Shown here: piece after piece, positions 35,382 to 46,812 of the stretch
Numbering within the stretch: the stretch's first letter is position 1
Layout: each line of letters begins with the position of its first letter
Origin: Portulaca oleracea
Lineage: Eukaryota; Streptophyta; Magnoliopsida; Caryophyllales; Portulacaceae
DNA length: 64,000 nucleotides
Assembly: GCA_029582165.1 (NCBI GenBank)
Contig: CM055868.1
Coordinates: 8,073,501-8,137,500 of the forward strand
Direction: 5' to 3'
Position numbers and translations under genes: made by a program
Notes under the pieces: model-generated
Databases searched by the model: none
What the model was told of the DNA's origin: nothing
What the model saw: the letters and a program-made list of their open reading frames with translations, nothing else

Positions 35382-35610
35382 TAATATGGTAATTTAATTC
35401 ATTAAAAAGCTAAAATTCGAAAAGCTATTTCCAAAAAGCTACACCAAGTAGCATTTTAGAAAATGGTTTTTTGAGGGTAAAAAACTAGTAGAAAAAGTTA
35501 TCATACCAAACACTTCATAATAGCTTTTTAATTAGTCAAAATGCCAAAACCCATCAAAAAGCCATTTTGGAGCAAAAAGCCATTGAAAAAGCTAATTCCC
35601 AAACACCCCC
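34595..35610. mobile_element. TIR element with ggcgcgtttgggaa ends, nested in Copia A
   Basis: The left end gggcgcgtttgggaaccagc and the right end gctaattcccaaacaccccc are complementary in the outer 14 bases, flanked by ATA on both sides. The subterminal parts repeat agctgtt/aaaagcta units. The 1-kb interior has no transposase. A PIF/Harbinger-like origin is likely from the ends, though ATA is not the usual target. Confidence 0.68.
35330..35377. repeat. (AT)n microsatellite
   Basis: A 48-base AT run preceded by three gtat units. It lies inside the TIR element at 34595-35610. Confidence 0.9.
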
Positions 35611-37629
35611 ATAATAAAACAACATGTTATAACAAACTTAAAACATAAATAAAGCCATAGTATGGCCACCTAGACTTAATTAAACTAATTTAACTAAGCC
35701 TTGATAGTCTTCAAGAAAATCTTCTTGGGTCTTGCAACTTCCTTGGATGGGCTCCCACTCGAATCACCACCTCCATTGCTGTTGGGCTCCCACTCAACCT
35801 GATGTCTCCAATTACAACAAATTTACAAAGTGGACCTCACAATTGAGGCCTTACATGAAATAAAAAATAAACTTAACTGAAAATTAAATTTAAAATTAAT
35901 TCAACGACGACACGCAGACCGTATTTCACCCAACCCGGTACCCAGACCGGTAAAACCAACTATCTATGGCCATACTAGAAGCACATGCAAACATGTTATA
36001 TTGGAATAATTATATCAAATATAACACATGCTTTAAATAACAAATTATAAAGGCATATATAATTGCAACACAACATATATAAGGAAACAAATACTAAATA
36101 AGGTTTTCTAAAAGTTTGCATGATTAATAAAATAAACAAAATTCCAAATTTTATCTTAGTTACCTGAATAGATTTACGATTTTGTACCTATACATACAAA
36201 ATACTTGACTTTCTTAAAATCAAGAAGTCTAAAAGATACTATATCTTTTAAAGAAATTGTAAATTTCCTAAATTTTACAAAATAATAGATTTTATGTCTA
36301 TTATCTGATTTAGTAGTAATAGGATTTAATAATTAATTTCAAAAATTAGTTACAAACCCTAAAACACACGAATTCACCAAAACTGCTGGTAACACGGTCC
36401 GTGTTAGATCAACACGGTCCGTGTTGCTTCCCAGTTTCGATTAATTTCGTGAATGAAAAAACTTAAAGAAAATTATCATAACTTATCGAATTTAAGAGTT
36501 TCATATCATAGTGCTATCTAATAATCCAATATGAAAATTTTTCAGAATTTTAACAAGTTCCAAAAGATTGTAAAAATTTTAGGGGATTAAACCTTTTAAT
36601 TCTCCATTTTAGAGAAAAATAAATAATGATAGTCTGATAAGTTTAAAATCAAATTGTATAATTTTTCCACATAGTAGGTTCATCTAATATACTACTGTAA
36701 AAATTTCAGATTTTTATCAAATTTCAAAAATTAGAATAAAAATCAGAGAAGCAAACAATTATACTTTTCTATTAATCTGAAAATTAAAGGAAAATTAGTT
36801 AACAATCTCGAAAATTCACCCAATCTTTATCCATAATATAATGGTTACTCAGTAACCTACTGTAAAATTTTCAGAAAATTTGGAAATTTCTGTAAATTTA
36901 AAAAATTCAGAGAACAAAAATTTATTTCTCTCAGATCTGAAAATCTAAGTTAAAAAAATATAATTTAACCGGATAAATTAATGGAAAATTTTTTCTCTAA
37001 AAGTATGGTTATCCAGTAACATACTGTAAAATTGTCAGAAGTTTTACAAATTTCTACAAATTTATAAAATTTAGAGAATTAAACGGATTTTAATTCTCTT
37101 CAGATCTGAAAACTCAATTAAAAATCCATTTTAATTGGGAAAAATCTACAAAAAGTACGAAAAGTCTAGAACACTTCCAGACACCTTTAGTAAAAATTTC
37201 AGTAATTTTCGAATTCATTTGATTTTTTATTTCTATTTTTCATTAAATTTACCGTAAAAAACTAAATCAGAAAATAATTCTACAAAACCCTATTTTGCGA
37301 ATTTAGACCTATTTCATGTATTGCCTACTGTTTAACAATATTAAACAATATTGTTTCTAAAACATTCAACATTAAATCGAGTTCATGCTATATTTAACAA
37401 TTAAACAAACATAAAATCGATTAATTAAAGGCAATAAGAAATAAATAATAACAAAACATGAAACTTTACAATAAAATTCCAGATTTACTATCGTGAATAA
37501 CAAAGATTAAAATTTTCACAAAGTTTCAAAATTTTAGGCATAAATCTACTCTAGCACATTCATAATATAATTCAACTATTGACAAAATTACTTATGAATT
37601 CAAGTACAATACTTTAGCATGCAATTGGT
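35611..37629 (-). other. Copia A 5' internal region, non-coding
   Basis: AT-rich DNA between the nested TIR element and the primer-binding site. Gag should lie here but no gag motif is visible. Two tandem copies of the palindrome aacacggtccgtgtt, also found in the LTRs, sit at about 36392-36425. Confidence 0.5.
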
Positions 37630-37642
37630 GGCTCTGATACCA
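37630..37642 (-). other. Copia A primer-binding site (tRNA-iMet)
   Basis: The plus strand reads ggctctgatacca; its complement tggtatcagagcc matches the 3' end of initiator methionine tRNA. It lies one base inside the right LTR, which sets the minus-strand orientation of the element. Confidence 0.88.
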
Positions 37643-37643
37643 C

Positions 37644-38491
37644 TGTTAGGATTTACGTTATCTATTTCCTAAACAGATACAGATTAATTGGCGGAATATT
37701 CATAATGATTATAAAACAATTAATCACAATAATTGCAGAGGCTTTAGTAATTATACATGATCGCTAATCCGGCTGATGAAGAGGTTGACCTTTGAGATTC
37801 CAATGCTGAAATCATCTACTGAAAGTCCACGCAGCACTCCGGGAACTCGACTGCTAGATCAACCTGATCGAGACAGATCTCAATCTAAGATGTATGTATT
37901 TGGCATATGTAAATGTTTCCCGAAACAGGAACTGCAAACTAAAAGAGAGGAACTCAGGAAATCACCCTGGTATATCTCTCTAAGAGTCTCAGGCAGTTGG
38001 CGTAGAATAATCTCTCCCAGAGACCCTTTTATATAGTGTTTAGAAAACCTAGGGATAAAGTTCAAAACCCTAAAGGGCCGACTTAACGCAACGACAGATT
38101 TCTCAGGCCCAACACGGTCCGTGTTGCATCAACACGGTCCGTGTTGATATCCAGAAAGTCCATTAATTCGTCCCATGGACACCATGGATCGTGGTGTCCC
38201 AACACGGACTGTGTTGGGTCAACACGGTCCGTGTTGAACCCAATTCGGTCCGTGTTCGGCTGATTTCTCATAGAAATCAGTTCCCAACACTTCTAGACAT
38301 AATAAAATATTATTTAGGTTATATACATTGTTCCAGGGCACTGACTTGTGTGACTCAGTAGGACCAAATAATATAGTTGTAATTAAACATATTTAATTAC
38401 CAATTATAGAGGTCTCTAGTAAGACATATAATTACTATATTACTTTGTTTAATCTTCGTGTATATCGAACATTGTCGGGATATTCTCAACA
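37644..38491 (-). repeat. Copia A 5' LTR (right)
   Basis: An 848-bp LTR matching 28442-29572 without the Cassandra insertion. It ends tattctcaaca and is followed by gaaat, part of the imperfect TSD. Confidence 0.86.
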
Positions 38492-38830
38492 GAAATTTCC
38501 AACCATTTTTCCCACACAAATTTGAAAAATAGTTGGAAAATTAAAAAAAATGAAATGGTTGCTAAATCGATTGTTTTTTTTCCAACCATTTTAAATTTGA
38601 AAAAAAGTGATTGGTAATACACGTATTTTAAGTAGCGATAGTGCATCCTATTTACTAAATTAAGCAGGATGATTGTGTTTTTGGATTCAATAAAACAGAG
38701 TGTCAAGACTTAGATTTGTGACAACACCTACACCCTCTTATTAGTATTTCACTCTTTATCAATCCCCTAAATAAAAGAGGCAAAGAATTTTCTTTTCTTT
38801 GACTCACAAAAGGCAAATAAAGCATGTTGC

Positions 38831-39297
38831 TCATGGGATAACTTATGTCAAGACTTCTAGTTGTTGTTGGAAAAAGAAAGAATCAAGATTGTGGTAAACG
38901 CAAGAAAACTGAGCCGTGGAAGAACCACTGCCTTGAAAGCGATTACGGCCCGACCTCGTTGCCAATTGGAATTGTCAGTCGCTCCCCAAGGTTAACTCAG
39001 ATTACCTTTGGACATGTCCACTCTTGGCCAAGGATATGGAGTATGCAAAACTAAATGCCCAGAAAGAGAAGGAAGGAGGAGAGGAATGGAGATTGTTTGG
39101 TTTTGGATGCTTAAAATAGTCCACCAAGATTCCAATTTATAGGAGAAACTGAGGGGACAAACTCATTAACCAAGGGCGATAATCAAGCAATCATTAAAGA
39201 AATGCAAAAGAATCAGGAAATAATGAAGGGAATTAAAAATTGTTGACTGTTCAATTAAGGATAATAAAATCCAATATAATCTGTTGAAACGGCTAGT
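38831..39297. other. Unassigned non-coding DNA
   Basis: Sequence between the COMT copy C 3' flank and the LTR of Copia B. No coding signature or terminal repeat was recognised. Confidence 0.4.
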
Positions 39298-39600
39298 TGC
39301 AAATTAATTTAAAAGTCGCAAAAATAAAAATAAAAGGGATTACAACCCGACCCACGTCTCGCGGCACGCGCTGTGCTCGAACCGGACAGGCAGCGCCGGC
39401 GCGCACACGCGCGTGTGTGGAAGCCCAAACCACACCCTCCTCCATAAAACCCACTTCCAACTCAATAGAACACAAGGAGAGAGAGTGTGATATATAAACC
39501 CATTCTCAACTTCTCTTTTCTTCCTATGTGGGACAAGGAAAGTTAGAAAACATGAGAAAACACTACCTTGTAGCCATTATCATCACCTTAACATCCAACA
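39298..39600 (-). repeat. Copia B 3' LTR (left)
   Basis: About 303 bp, from tgcaaattaattt to acatccaaca. The middle is GC-rich (cgcgcacacgcgcgtg), and tatataaa lies near 39490. The start is set by the TSD-like ctagt and is less certain than the end. Confidence 0.7.
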
Positions 39601-40308
39601 ATCCCCCACTAATGGCTTACAAGATAGCCAGAAAAAGATAAGAGAAAACTGGGCAAAAACAGGTCAGATACTTAGGCGTCAATATCTTTCAATTTGAATT
39701 GACACATTAGTAATGTGAGGCAACAGTCAATAATCTTACAAGTGGACTAGGCCTTGAACTTGGAAGACTTTGATTGAGACCCCCACAACACGTATCAACC
39801 TACAGAAAAGCATACTCCGCGATAAAGACACTTGTGCCTTTATGGCCATGCACAGACCTTGGGACTCATAAGTGCTCTAGAGAAATAGTCCAAATCTCTC
39901 ATAGAAGGCCGCCAAACCTTCACACTTACGTAGGTAATTCCATCAAGTCTATCGCAATATGGACCCACAAATTTGACTATTGAATTATATTAAGAGCAAA
40001 TAAACTTATCCTCGCATTTAATAATCGATGAATCCATCAATGCGTCTCACAAGAACCCCCCACAAAGGGCGCGGGTTCATTAAGAGAATAATCTCAACCT
40101 TAGAAGCACTACTTTGCACCATAGGGATAAGAGTGTAGTGCACCTCGAAGATTAGTATGGTTTCATTTGAGTATTTGACCAAATAATTATGATCCACCAT
40201 ACCTCAAGACATAAGCTTAAACCCTATCCCCCTCGATGCCTCGAGAACAACTCGTCTAGTCAATCCCTTAGTGAGAGGATCCGCCAAATTCTTCTCGGAT
40301 CTCACATA

Positions 40309-40527
40309 CTACAAGGATATGACACCATGCTTTAGCAGTTGTGTCACTGCACTGTGTCTAACACGGATATGTCTCCTTTTTCCGTTGTAGACACTGTTAT
40401 GAGCCACTCCAATTGCTGCCTGTGAGTCACAGTGTATAGAGATAAGTGTCTCTTGTTTCTCCCATAGTGGCACGTTTATTAAGAGACCTCTAAGCCACTC
40501 TGCTTCTTGACCTGCCAACTCAAGAGG
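40309..40527 (-). pseudogene. Copia B RNase H C-terminal part
   Basis: Minus-strand translation gives AGQEAEWLRGLL, HCDSQAAIGVA and KRRHIRVRHSAV, the typical end of Copia RNase H (aspartate in CDSQ, and the RRHIxxRH box). It joins the part at 43899-43975 across the 3.4-kb insertion. Replacements and stops show decay. Confidence 0.82.
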
Positions 40528-40532
40528 AATAA

Positions 40533-43500
40533 TGTAATAATCCGCCCCAAAATCACGATTAATTAAGCGCTAATTACCGTAATTACCTAAGTTACGAATA
40601 AATTTTTTTTTCGCTTTTACCTTTAATTATTTATTTTATCAGTGTCAAGTCTCGTGCAGGAGATGGCAAAGGGTATCGGGTTACGGGTTTATAAACCTTT
40701 AAGTTACTTTATTTACCCGTAAGTTAATTTGTATCGGGTTTTACCGTTTACGTTATTTCTTTAACCGAAAAGGGTTTAATTATTTTACCTCTTGACGTTT
40801 ATATTTTATTATCCAAACCTTAATTTATTTTATTTAGATTATGTTTATTTTATTACAAGTAATATTTATATTCCATTCATTTAATTTTATTAGTTCAAGT
40901 TCTATTTTATTTTAACCCAATTGTTATCGATTAAATTTATTTTGTACAAAATTAATTATTTAAACCTAATACACTTGTAATCATTTTATTTAATTTATAG
41001 TTTCAGATTTTAATTAAGTTATAATTAGTGTTTTTAAGTTAATTAGAGAGTATATATTAGTAGTAGTAGTAGTAGTAGTTAGAAGGCTTTTTCCTCATTT
41101 TCAATTGCAAACTCTCCACACTCTTTCTCTCTCGATTCCTCTTCCTTGCTCTCTGCCCAGCCAAGCCACGGCCACCAGCAGCCACGACCGGCTGTTTCCG
41201 GTCGCCGGAGCCGCCCCTCGCCGCCGCCAGAGGTGGCCGCCACCTCCTCTTTCCCCTCTATTGTGTTTTCATCCAATTTCTTCTTCAAAGGTAATCTCTA
41301 AAAACCCCCAAATTCAATTCTTTTAAACCCTAATCTCAGTTTTATGTTTTATATGTGTACTTCTTGTAAATTCTATCTCTTTTACTCTCTTTAATCATGA
41401 ATTCAAAGTTATGATTGTATTAGTCAAGTTAGGGTTTGAGGTTAGAGTATGTGTATGTGAAATTTGAGGTGTTCTTGAGGTTTTCTTGATGATTTCTTAA
41501 TGGATGATGATTTAATCTTAATGCATGTGAGTTTCGTGATGAGATTCTGAGTATTAAGGGCTGTTTATAAGAGTTAAGTTTGGTGTTTAAGTGTTGTTGT
41601 GTTTAATTTGGGTGAATTAATGACATTTTGGTGAAATAGTGCTAAATTAAGTTGTATTTGAAAGAATGCATGTGGAATCCATGGATGCATGTGAAATTTA
41701 AGGTCTTTGATGAGCTATTTGTGAAGGTTTAATTCTGGAAATATGGTAGATAATAGCTAAAGTGAAGTTTGGTTAAGAATTAGTATGAATTAAGAGCTTA
41801 AAACATCGTTAGGGCTGAAATTAAGGACATAGAAGTTTCTACCCAATTTCTGGAAATTTACAGAGGTATAGAAGTTGGGTTTTCACCCAGATTCTTATTA
41901 GCCCAAAGTGTTAGCTAACCATAGGCTTTGGAATTTCTAAATTCCGACTTGTATGGGCCGAGATATAGCCAAAACCGTAACGTCGCGTTTCGGAATACGT
42001 TTCTGGAGTCTGTAACTTGAGGGCTGTTTTTCGTCCCTTTGGAGACCTCTTTAGTTTTTGTGGTAAACATGAACGTTTTAGATCACACTGCAAGCTTTCC
42101 GGAAAGGTATGGTTTGTATTTATCCGATGACGGGAGTGTGAAATATGAGCCCGGAAAGAGGGGCTGTCTACTTGAAGTTTCTGCCCAGTTTACTTTTTAT
42201 AAAATTCCTTTTCTAAGGCCCTAAACCAAGCCAATAGGGGACTTTGAGCATTGATAAGTTATGGTTATATGTTATAACCTTAGGTTAAAATCTTAAGGTT
42301 GAAAAGTATGGTTTTGGAAGCCGGGTTATATCCTAAGGTCACCTATCCAAGAGTGGTGAATTAAACACAAGTTATATGTATCTCCCAATGAGTGTTAGCT
42401 TAAGAAGTCAACATCTTTGAGCTGGTTAAGGTGTTTATCTAGCTAATGACTTCCAAGTTCTAAATAACTCTCAAGTTAAGTTCCTCTAAGTCCTCAACTC
42501 AAAGTTCATTCCTCAAACTCCATTGTTCATTCTTTCTTCATCAACCGTGTCATCGACATCGTTTTTCTCTAAATAAGTCTAGAGGAACCCTTTTAATCTC
42601 ATATTCACCTTCAATCTTTGGTTCTTATACTTCATTAATCTAAGCTATCTTTCCAAGTGCCCTTCTTTGATTTCACCTTTCTACATCACTATCTCTATAT
42701 AATTTCAATCCGGAAACTCTAATTTATTCTAATTCAGCTTCTGTCCGGGCCCATTTCGGAGCCCTTCCTCTCATTCTTAGCCTCTGGTTCTGCTGACAAA
42801 GTTGTAGATCATGATTGTCCCTATTCCGAGATGTACTCTTTCGCTTCATTTCGATTTTTCCTAATTCAAGTTATGCTATAAACTTTATTTTTATATAACC
42901 TGAAATTTTCTCTCCAAGTTATTTGCCTTTATAATTCTCAAGTTACTAAGTTTTTGAAGTTAACCCAGAACCTCTTCGGTTCTTCATTCTCAATTATTCT
43001 TATTTTAGTTGTCAAGTCGCCCAAGCAATCTCAGGACCGAGACGCACCACCTAAGTTCACGTCTTTTCAAGGTACGCAAATTGTCCAACCTTTACCGCCT
43101 TAACGTTGCACTATACATGTATTATCAAGTTTAATGCTTTATGTAAATCTTTTATGTCTTAAAGTGGACCCGTCTTATGCTATCATTTATATGTTTATTC
43201 ATGTTTTAGCACTCCTGATCAGAGTGCCTTGACCTGGCCAGTGTCGACTGCTCAGCAGTCACCCAATCCAAATCTAGATCGATTTGGGCATGCGCGTGTG
43301 TGAGGTGCTTGCACCGATCATAAGGGTTCCACGAATTTTCTATATATCTCTACTCTATGTTATTTACTCATGTTTATGTTATTCTCACAGCATTGCAATT
43401 TATTGTTTATATTTTTTTTCGTTTTCAAAATGAATTTAAATGTCGGCACTAAAACCGTTTTTGAACGGTTTTACGTGTTGGAGGTTTACGTACTAAGTGT

Positions 43501-43893
43501 TTCCCCACTCACTTTTTGCAATGTTTTAATGTTTTGTTTTTAGGAGGTTCGAGCTCCCAAGGCAAAGGCAAGTCCAACCAGAAGTAGCTTCCGACGTGAG
43601 GTAGCTCCTAAGGTTTATCTTTAATCGGCAAGACGACCAGGCTTTGGAAGTTGTAGTAGTTTCCTAAGTTCTAAGCCTATGTATCGATTCGTTTCAAGGG
43701 TTGTATCATTTGCTTTTATGTTGGGTTTTGTGGTTCATAAATCATCTTTGTGGGTTAAAGGTTTTGGTGTTTGTTGCCTTGTCTCTTTTGGGAGACGGCG
43801 ATAACGCTTTGACCTAAAGTGTTCCGCTACGCTAATCACAGGTTTGGGTTCTAAATAGGGATTTAACCTTGTGATTAAGGTTGGGGCGTTACA
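40533..43893 (+). mobile_element. 3.4-kb solo LTR, probably a chromovirus (Tekay-like) Gypsy element
   Basis: The unit begins tgtaataatccgcccc and ends ttggggcgttaca, so its ends are TG...CA with complementary terminal sequence. It is flanked by aataa at 40528-40532 and 43894-43898, a perfect 5-bp TSD inside the Copia B RNase H coding region. It has no gag-pol, and at 3361 bp it fits the very long LTRs of Tekay-type chromoviruses. A GC-rich leader-like part near 41150-41250 follows a (tag)n run at 41055-41080. The LTR identity is inferred from the ends, size and TSD. Confidence 0.75.
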
Positions 43894-43898
43894 AATAA

Positions 43899-45321
43899 AC
43901 TCAAATTCCATGATAGAGTAGGCTATGCAAGTCTGTTTTGCAGACTTCCATGAGATAGCCCCTCCATCCAAGGTAAAAACATAACCACTAGTAGAACTAA
44001 CTTCATCATTGTCAGAAATTCAGTTTGCATCACAATATCCTTCTACAACAGCAGGAAATTTATTAAAGTGCAAACACCAATAAATTGTACCTTTAACATA
44101 CTTAAGCAAACGATGAAATGCACTCCAATGTTCTTGACTAGGATTATGAGTATAGCGACTCAATCTACTCATAGCATAAGCAATATCGGGACGAGTAAAG
44201 TTCATCAAAAACATTACACTCCCTATAACTTTAGCATACTCAGATTAAGACACACAAGGACCGTTGTTCATCTTTAAAGATATGCTGGGATCGTAGGGAG
44301 TTCTAACAGGTGTCACATCAAACATGTTAAATTTCTTTAACACTTTCTCAATATAGTGTGATTGACACAAAGCATAACCATAGCTGGTTCTCCGAATTTT
44401 AATCCCTAAGATCACATCAGCTTCACCCATATCTTTCATTTCAAACAAAGAAGATAACTAATTTTTGGTTTTATTAACTACCAACAAGTTTGTACCAAAG
44501 ATCAGCATATGATCAACATATAAGCATATAAGTACACAATCCGATCCTATCATCTTGGAATAAACACAAGAATTAAACAAATTTACAATAAATCCATTTT
44601 TCACAAGAGAACTATCAAACTTCTCAAACCATTGTTTGGGAGATTGCTTTATGCTATAAAGAGATTTTCTCAATCTGCATACTTTATCCTCCTAACCTGG
44701 TACTTCACAACCCTCAGGTTGGGTCGTATAAATTTCTTCCTCTAAGTCACCATTAAGAAAAGTTGTCTTTACATCCATTTGATGCACAACAAGATCAAAA
44801 ATAGCAGCTAAAGCAATCAACTTTCTAATGGTGCTTATTTTTGTAACAGGAGAATAAGTGTCAAAATAATCTATCCCTTTCTTATTGTCAAAACCTCTAA
44901 TAACGAGTCTGGCCTTATATTTATCAATTGAACCATCATACCTCAATTTCTTTTTGAAAATTCATTTATTACTAATAGATCTACAACCCTTAGGCAGATC
45001 AGTTGATTCCCAAGTTTTATTAGACTTTAGGGAATCTATTTCACTTTTAATGGCTTCTTTCCAAAAGGTTGCATCAATAGACCTAATAGCCTCAACATAG
45101 GTTTTTGGATATTCATCAATCAGAAATAAAGACACAAAATCCTCAGTCAAAGCATCCACATCATAATGATTAAAAACTTCAACTAGAAAAGCAGTAACAA
45201 AGTCAGGTCCAAAATCAGTTGTAGTTCTTTGCCTTTTACTTCTTCTAGGTTCAATTTCCACATTTCTAGTACTTGAACTAGAAACATGCAAGCTCACATT
45301 TTCAGGTACAACATCAGGCAC
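43899..45321 (-). pseudogene. Copia B reverse transcriptase and RNase H N-terminal part
   Basis: Minus-strand pieces in order: WKEAIKSEIDSLKSNKTW (about 45085-45030), KARLVIRGFDNKKGIDY, the catalytic-region HQMDVKTTFLNGDLEEEIY, LRKSLYSIKQSPKQW, and the catalytic box LYVDHMLIFG. In that box the second Asp of YVDD is His. Then come [32 protein letters not shown], the RNase H start, and [17 protein letters not shown]. Several stops split the frame, so it is inactive. Confidence 0.86.
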
Positions 45322-45395
45322 AAATCTCTTACCACATTAGGCACATTCTTTTTTAACGGAAATACATGCTCAAAAAATTCAGCATCTCTATATTT

Positions 45396-46491
45396 CTCTT
45401 TAAACAAGTAGAAGAGAATGTTTACCTAGGGTATTGTGCAGTTTTGTTCAGTGTTCTCATGCATGCTTGGCTGCTTGCTTTTCCTTTTTTACTTTTCACA
45501 CATATGGTTACCATATTACCCTTTTATTAAGATTTTGCAGTTTTTCTTAGTAATCTCAACATTCTCAACTTCCAATCAAGTATATTGTTCATTATTTAGA
45601 TTATTTTAATAGAAGTAAGCTAATTTATACATTGATTATTTATTTATTTATTATGTATTTAATTCAGAATTTTTATTACTTACTAAAAACTATAAGCAAC
45701 AATAAAATTTAGGTTAATTATTTTACATTGTTTTTCAATTGTTGAACTCAATTTAAAGAATAAGTAATATTTCATCTGTTAATTCTTATATTAAGGATAT
45801 GAAATTGAATTATTTAAAAATTATAAATATTAATTACCAATTAATTTAACAATTTATTAACTAGTGGCAAAAAAGTATTTCATGTGATTTAAAATGTATC
45901 AAAAATGTAAAATTAGCATAAATGTAATAATGAAATAATATCGTAAACGAAGCTTAAAATTTTTTCGATCCTTTTAGTCAGTATAGTATTATTAAAAAAA
46001 AGTTTCATGTTTATTTTCTAAGAAATATTCGTCTGTTTTAGTATTAAGTTGGGAATGTTTATTGATTGATAAATTATTCTCTTATGAATGTTATATTTAA
46101 TAATAAATATTGAATTCAAATATAATTCAAGGGGCATCAAGAATTCAAGTACGGATCATTAGGCCCGGACAAATTCAAAATTAGGCTAAAAATGATTTTT
46201 AGCTCTCACTGTTTTCACGTCAAAATTAGTTACAAGATATACAAATAATGAAAACATTGTGACAAGGTGTCCAAATTTTCAACAACGTTGTAACCATCCA
46301 AACTTAAAAGTAAAATATAGAACACACCTTTTTCCTTACTATTTTCAAGATCATAAATTCAAATATTGGGACTAGATAAAATTTTGGCCAACACCTAATA
46401 TTATTCATCTACTTATACTTTTTATAAATAAAATACCAATATTCTAAAAATATATATATTACCCTGTCCAAGGGGCAGGTTGTCCAGCTAG
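45396..46491. mobile_element. 1.1-kb insertion of uncertain class in Copia B
   Basis: It separates the integrase end (46499-46522) from the DAEFFEHVF block at about 45345-45390 of the polyprotein. A copy of tatattt lies on each side (45389-45395, 46492-46498); removing the insertion and one copy restores the Copia frame. The right end has a hairpin-like cctgtccaaggggcagg followed by agctag, which recalls Helitron 3' ends. Helitrons do not make target duplications, so the class is open. No ORF is present. Confidence 0.6.
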
Positions 46492-46530
46492 TATATTTAG
46501 AAATTGAATAATCATTTAAAGACATGAAAC

Positions 46531-46812
46531 TAGAGTTGGCAAAACTTTGTCCGACCCGGATTACCCGAATTGTCCGACCCGGAAAAAACCGGGTCTGGAC
46601 ATAAATTTTTCGTCCGAATTTTTATATTGTCCGAATTGACCGAATATTCGGACATAAAATTTATTTTTTTTCTATTGTCCGAACCCGATTTTAGTTTCGT
46701 CCGAATTGTCCGACCCGGTTTGACCCGAAATAAAACTGGGTCCGGACATGAATTTCTCGTCCGAATTTTGACATTGTCCGAATTTTTCCGACCCGGATTT
46801 TTGCCAGCGCTA
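46531..46812. mobile_element. hAT-type MITE with perfect 8-bp TSD
   Basis: The ends tagagttggcaaaa and ttttgccagcgcta are complementary, flanked by catgaaac at 46523-46530 and 46813-46820. The interior is made of gtccgacccgga/gtccgaatt repeats in both orientations. It interrupts the integrase reading frame of Copia B. Confidence 0.92.

Larger units (their letters stand above)
28442..38491 (-). mobile_element. Ty1/Copia-type LTR retrotransposon A, degenerate
   Basis: LTRs lie at 28442-29572 (including a 293-bp Cassandra insertion) and 37644-38491, beginning tgttaggattt and ending gatattctcaaca. On the minus strand the primer-binding site follows the right LTR: the complement of ggctctgatacca at 37630-37642, matching initiator methionine tRNA. 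A purine-rich tract (complement of atctcccactt) adjoins the left LTR at 29573. The flanks ggaat and gaaat form a TSD with one mismatch. The interior has no long ORF. It lies inside a CACTA-type MITE. Confidence 0.86.
28221..38643. mobile_element. CACTA-type MITE (about 370 bp) split by a Copia element
   Basis: The left end cactattaaaaatatgtgta then ttaccaatcac is mirrored by the right end gtgattggtaatacacgta then gcgatagtg. The outer CACTA/TAGTG ends suggest a CACTA-type element. Copies of aatggttgg occur in both subterminal regions, as is usual in that superfamily. Without the Copia insertion (28442-38491) it would be about 373 bp. The intact COMT gene carries the empty site in intron 3 (ctaaatataatgcatcc). 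No clean 3-bp duplication could be assigned, so the superfamily is tentative. Confidence 0.72.
20757..38830 (+). pseudogene. COMT-like copy C, exploded by nested insertions
   Basis: This third paralogue is in the same orientation as the intact gene. Exon 2 survives from 20757 to 20952 (first part missing) and includes the same unusual [10 protein letters not shown] motif; it ends at a good GTAAGT donor. Exon 3 is complete at 21200-21264 and reads ITHVEGDMFLSV with several replacements. Intron 3 is interrupted by an antisense LINE (21286-28175) and by a CACTA-type MITE (28221-38643). Intron sequence resumes at 38644 (catcctatttactaaattaa). Exon 4 keeps only agagtgt at 38698-38704, and homology picks up again in the 3'UTR (ctttatcaatcc, near 38755). 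The gene therefore lacks exon 1, most of exon 4, and any product. Confidence 0.88.

Noticed and set aside
28221..38643. Single large autonomous CACTA transposon
   Set aside because: The internal 10 kb is a Copia element with its own LTRs, PBS and near-TSD; only about 370 bp belongs to the CACTA-type MITE.
39293..39497. Small GC-rich ORFs in Copia B LTR (also 48649-48990)
   Set aside because: Translations of LTR sequence; the similar ORFs at both ends reflect the LTR repeat, not a gene.
41079..41326. Opposed small ORFs of about 70 codons
   Set aside because: They are in the GC-rich part of a probable solo LTR, overlap on both strands, and show no known domain.
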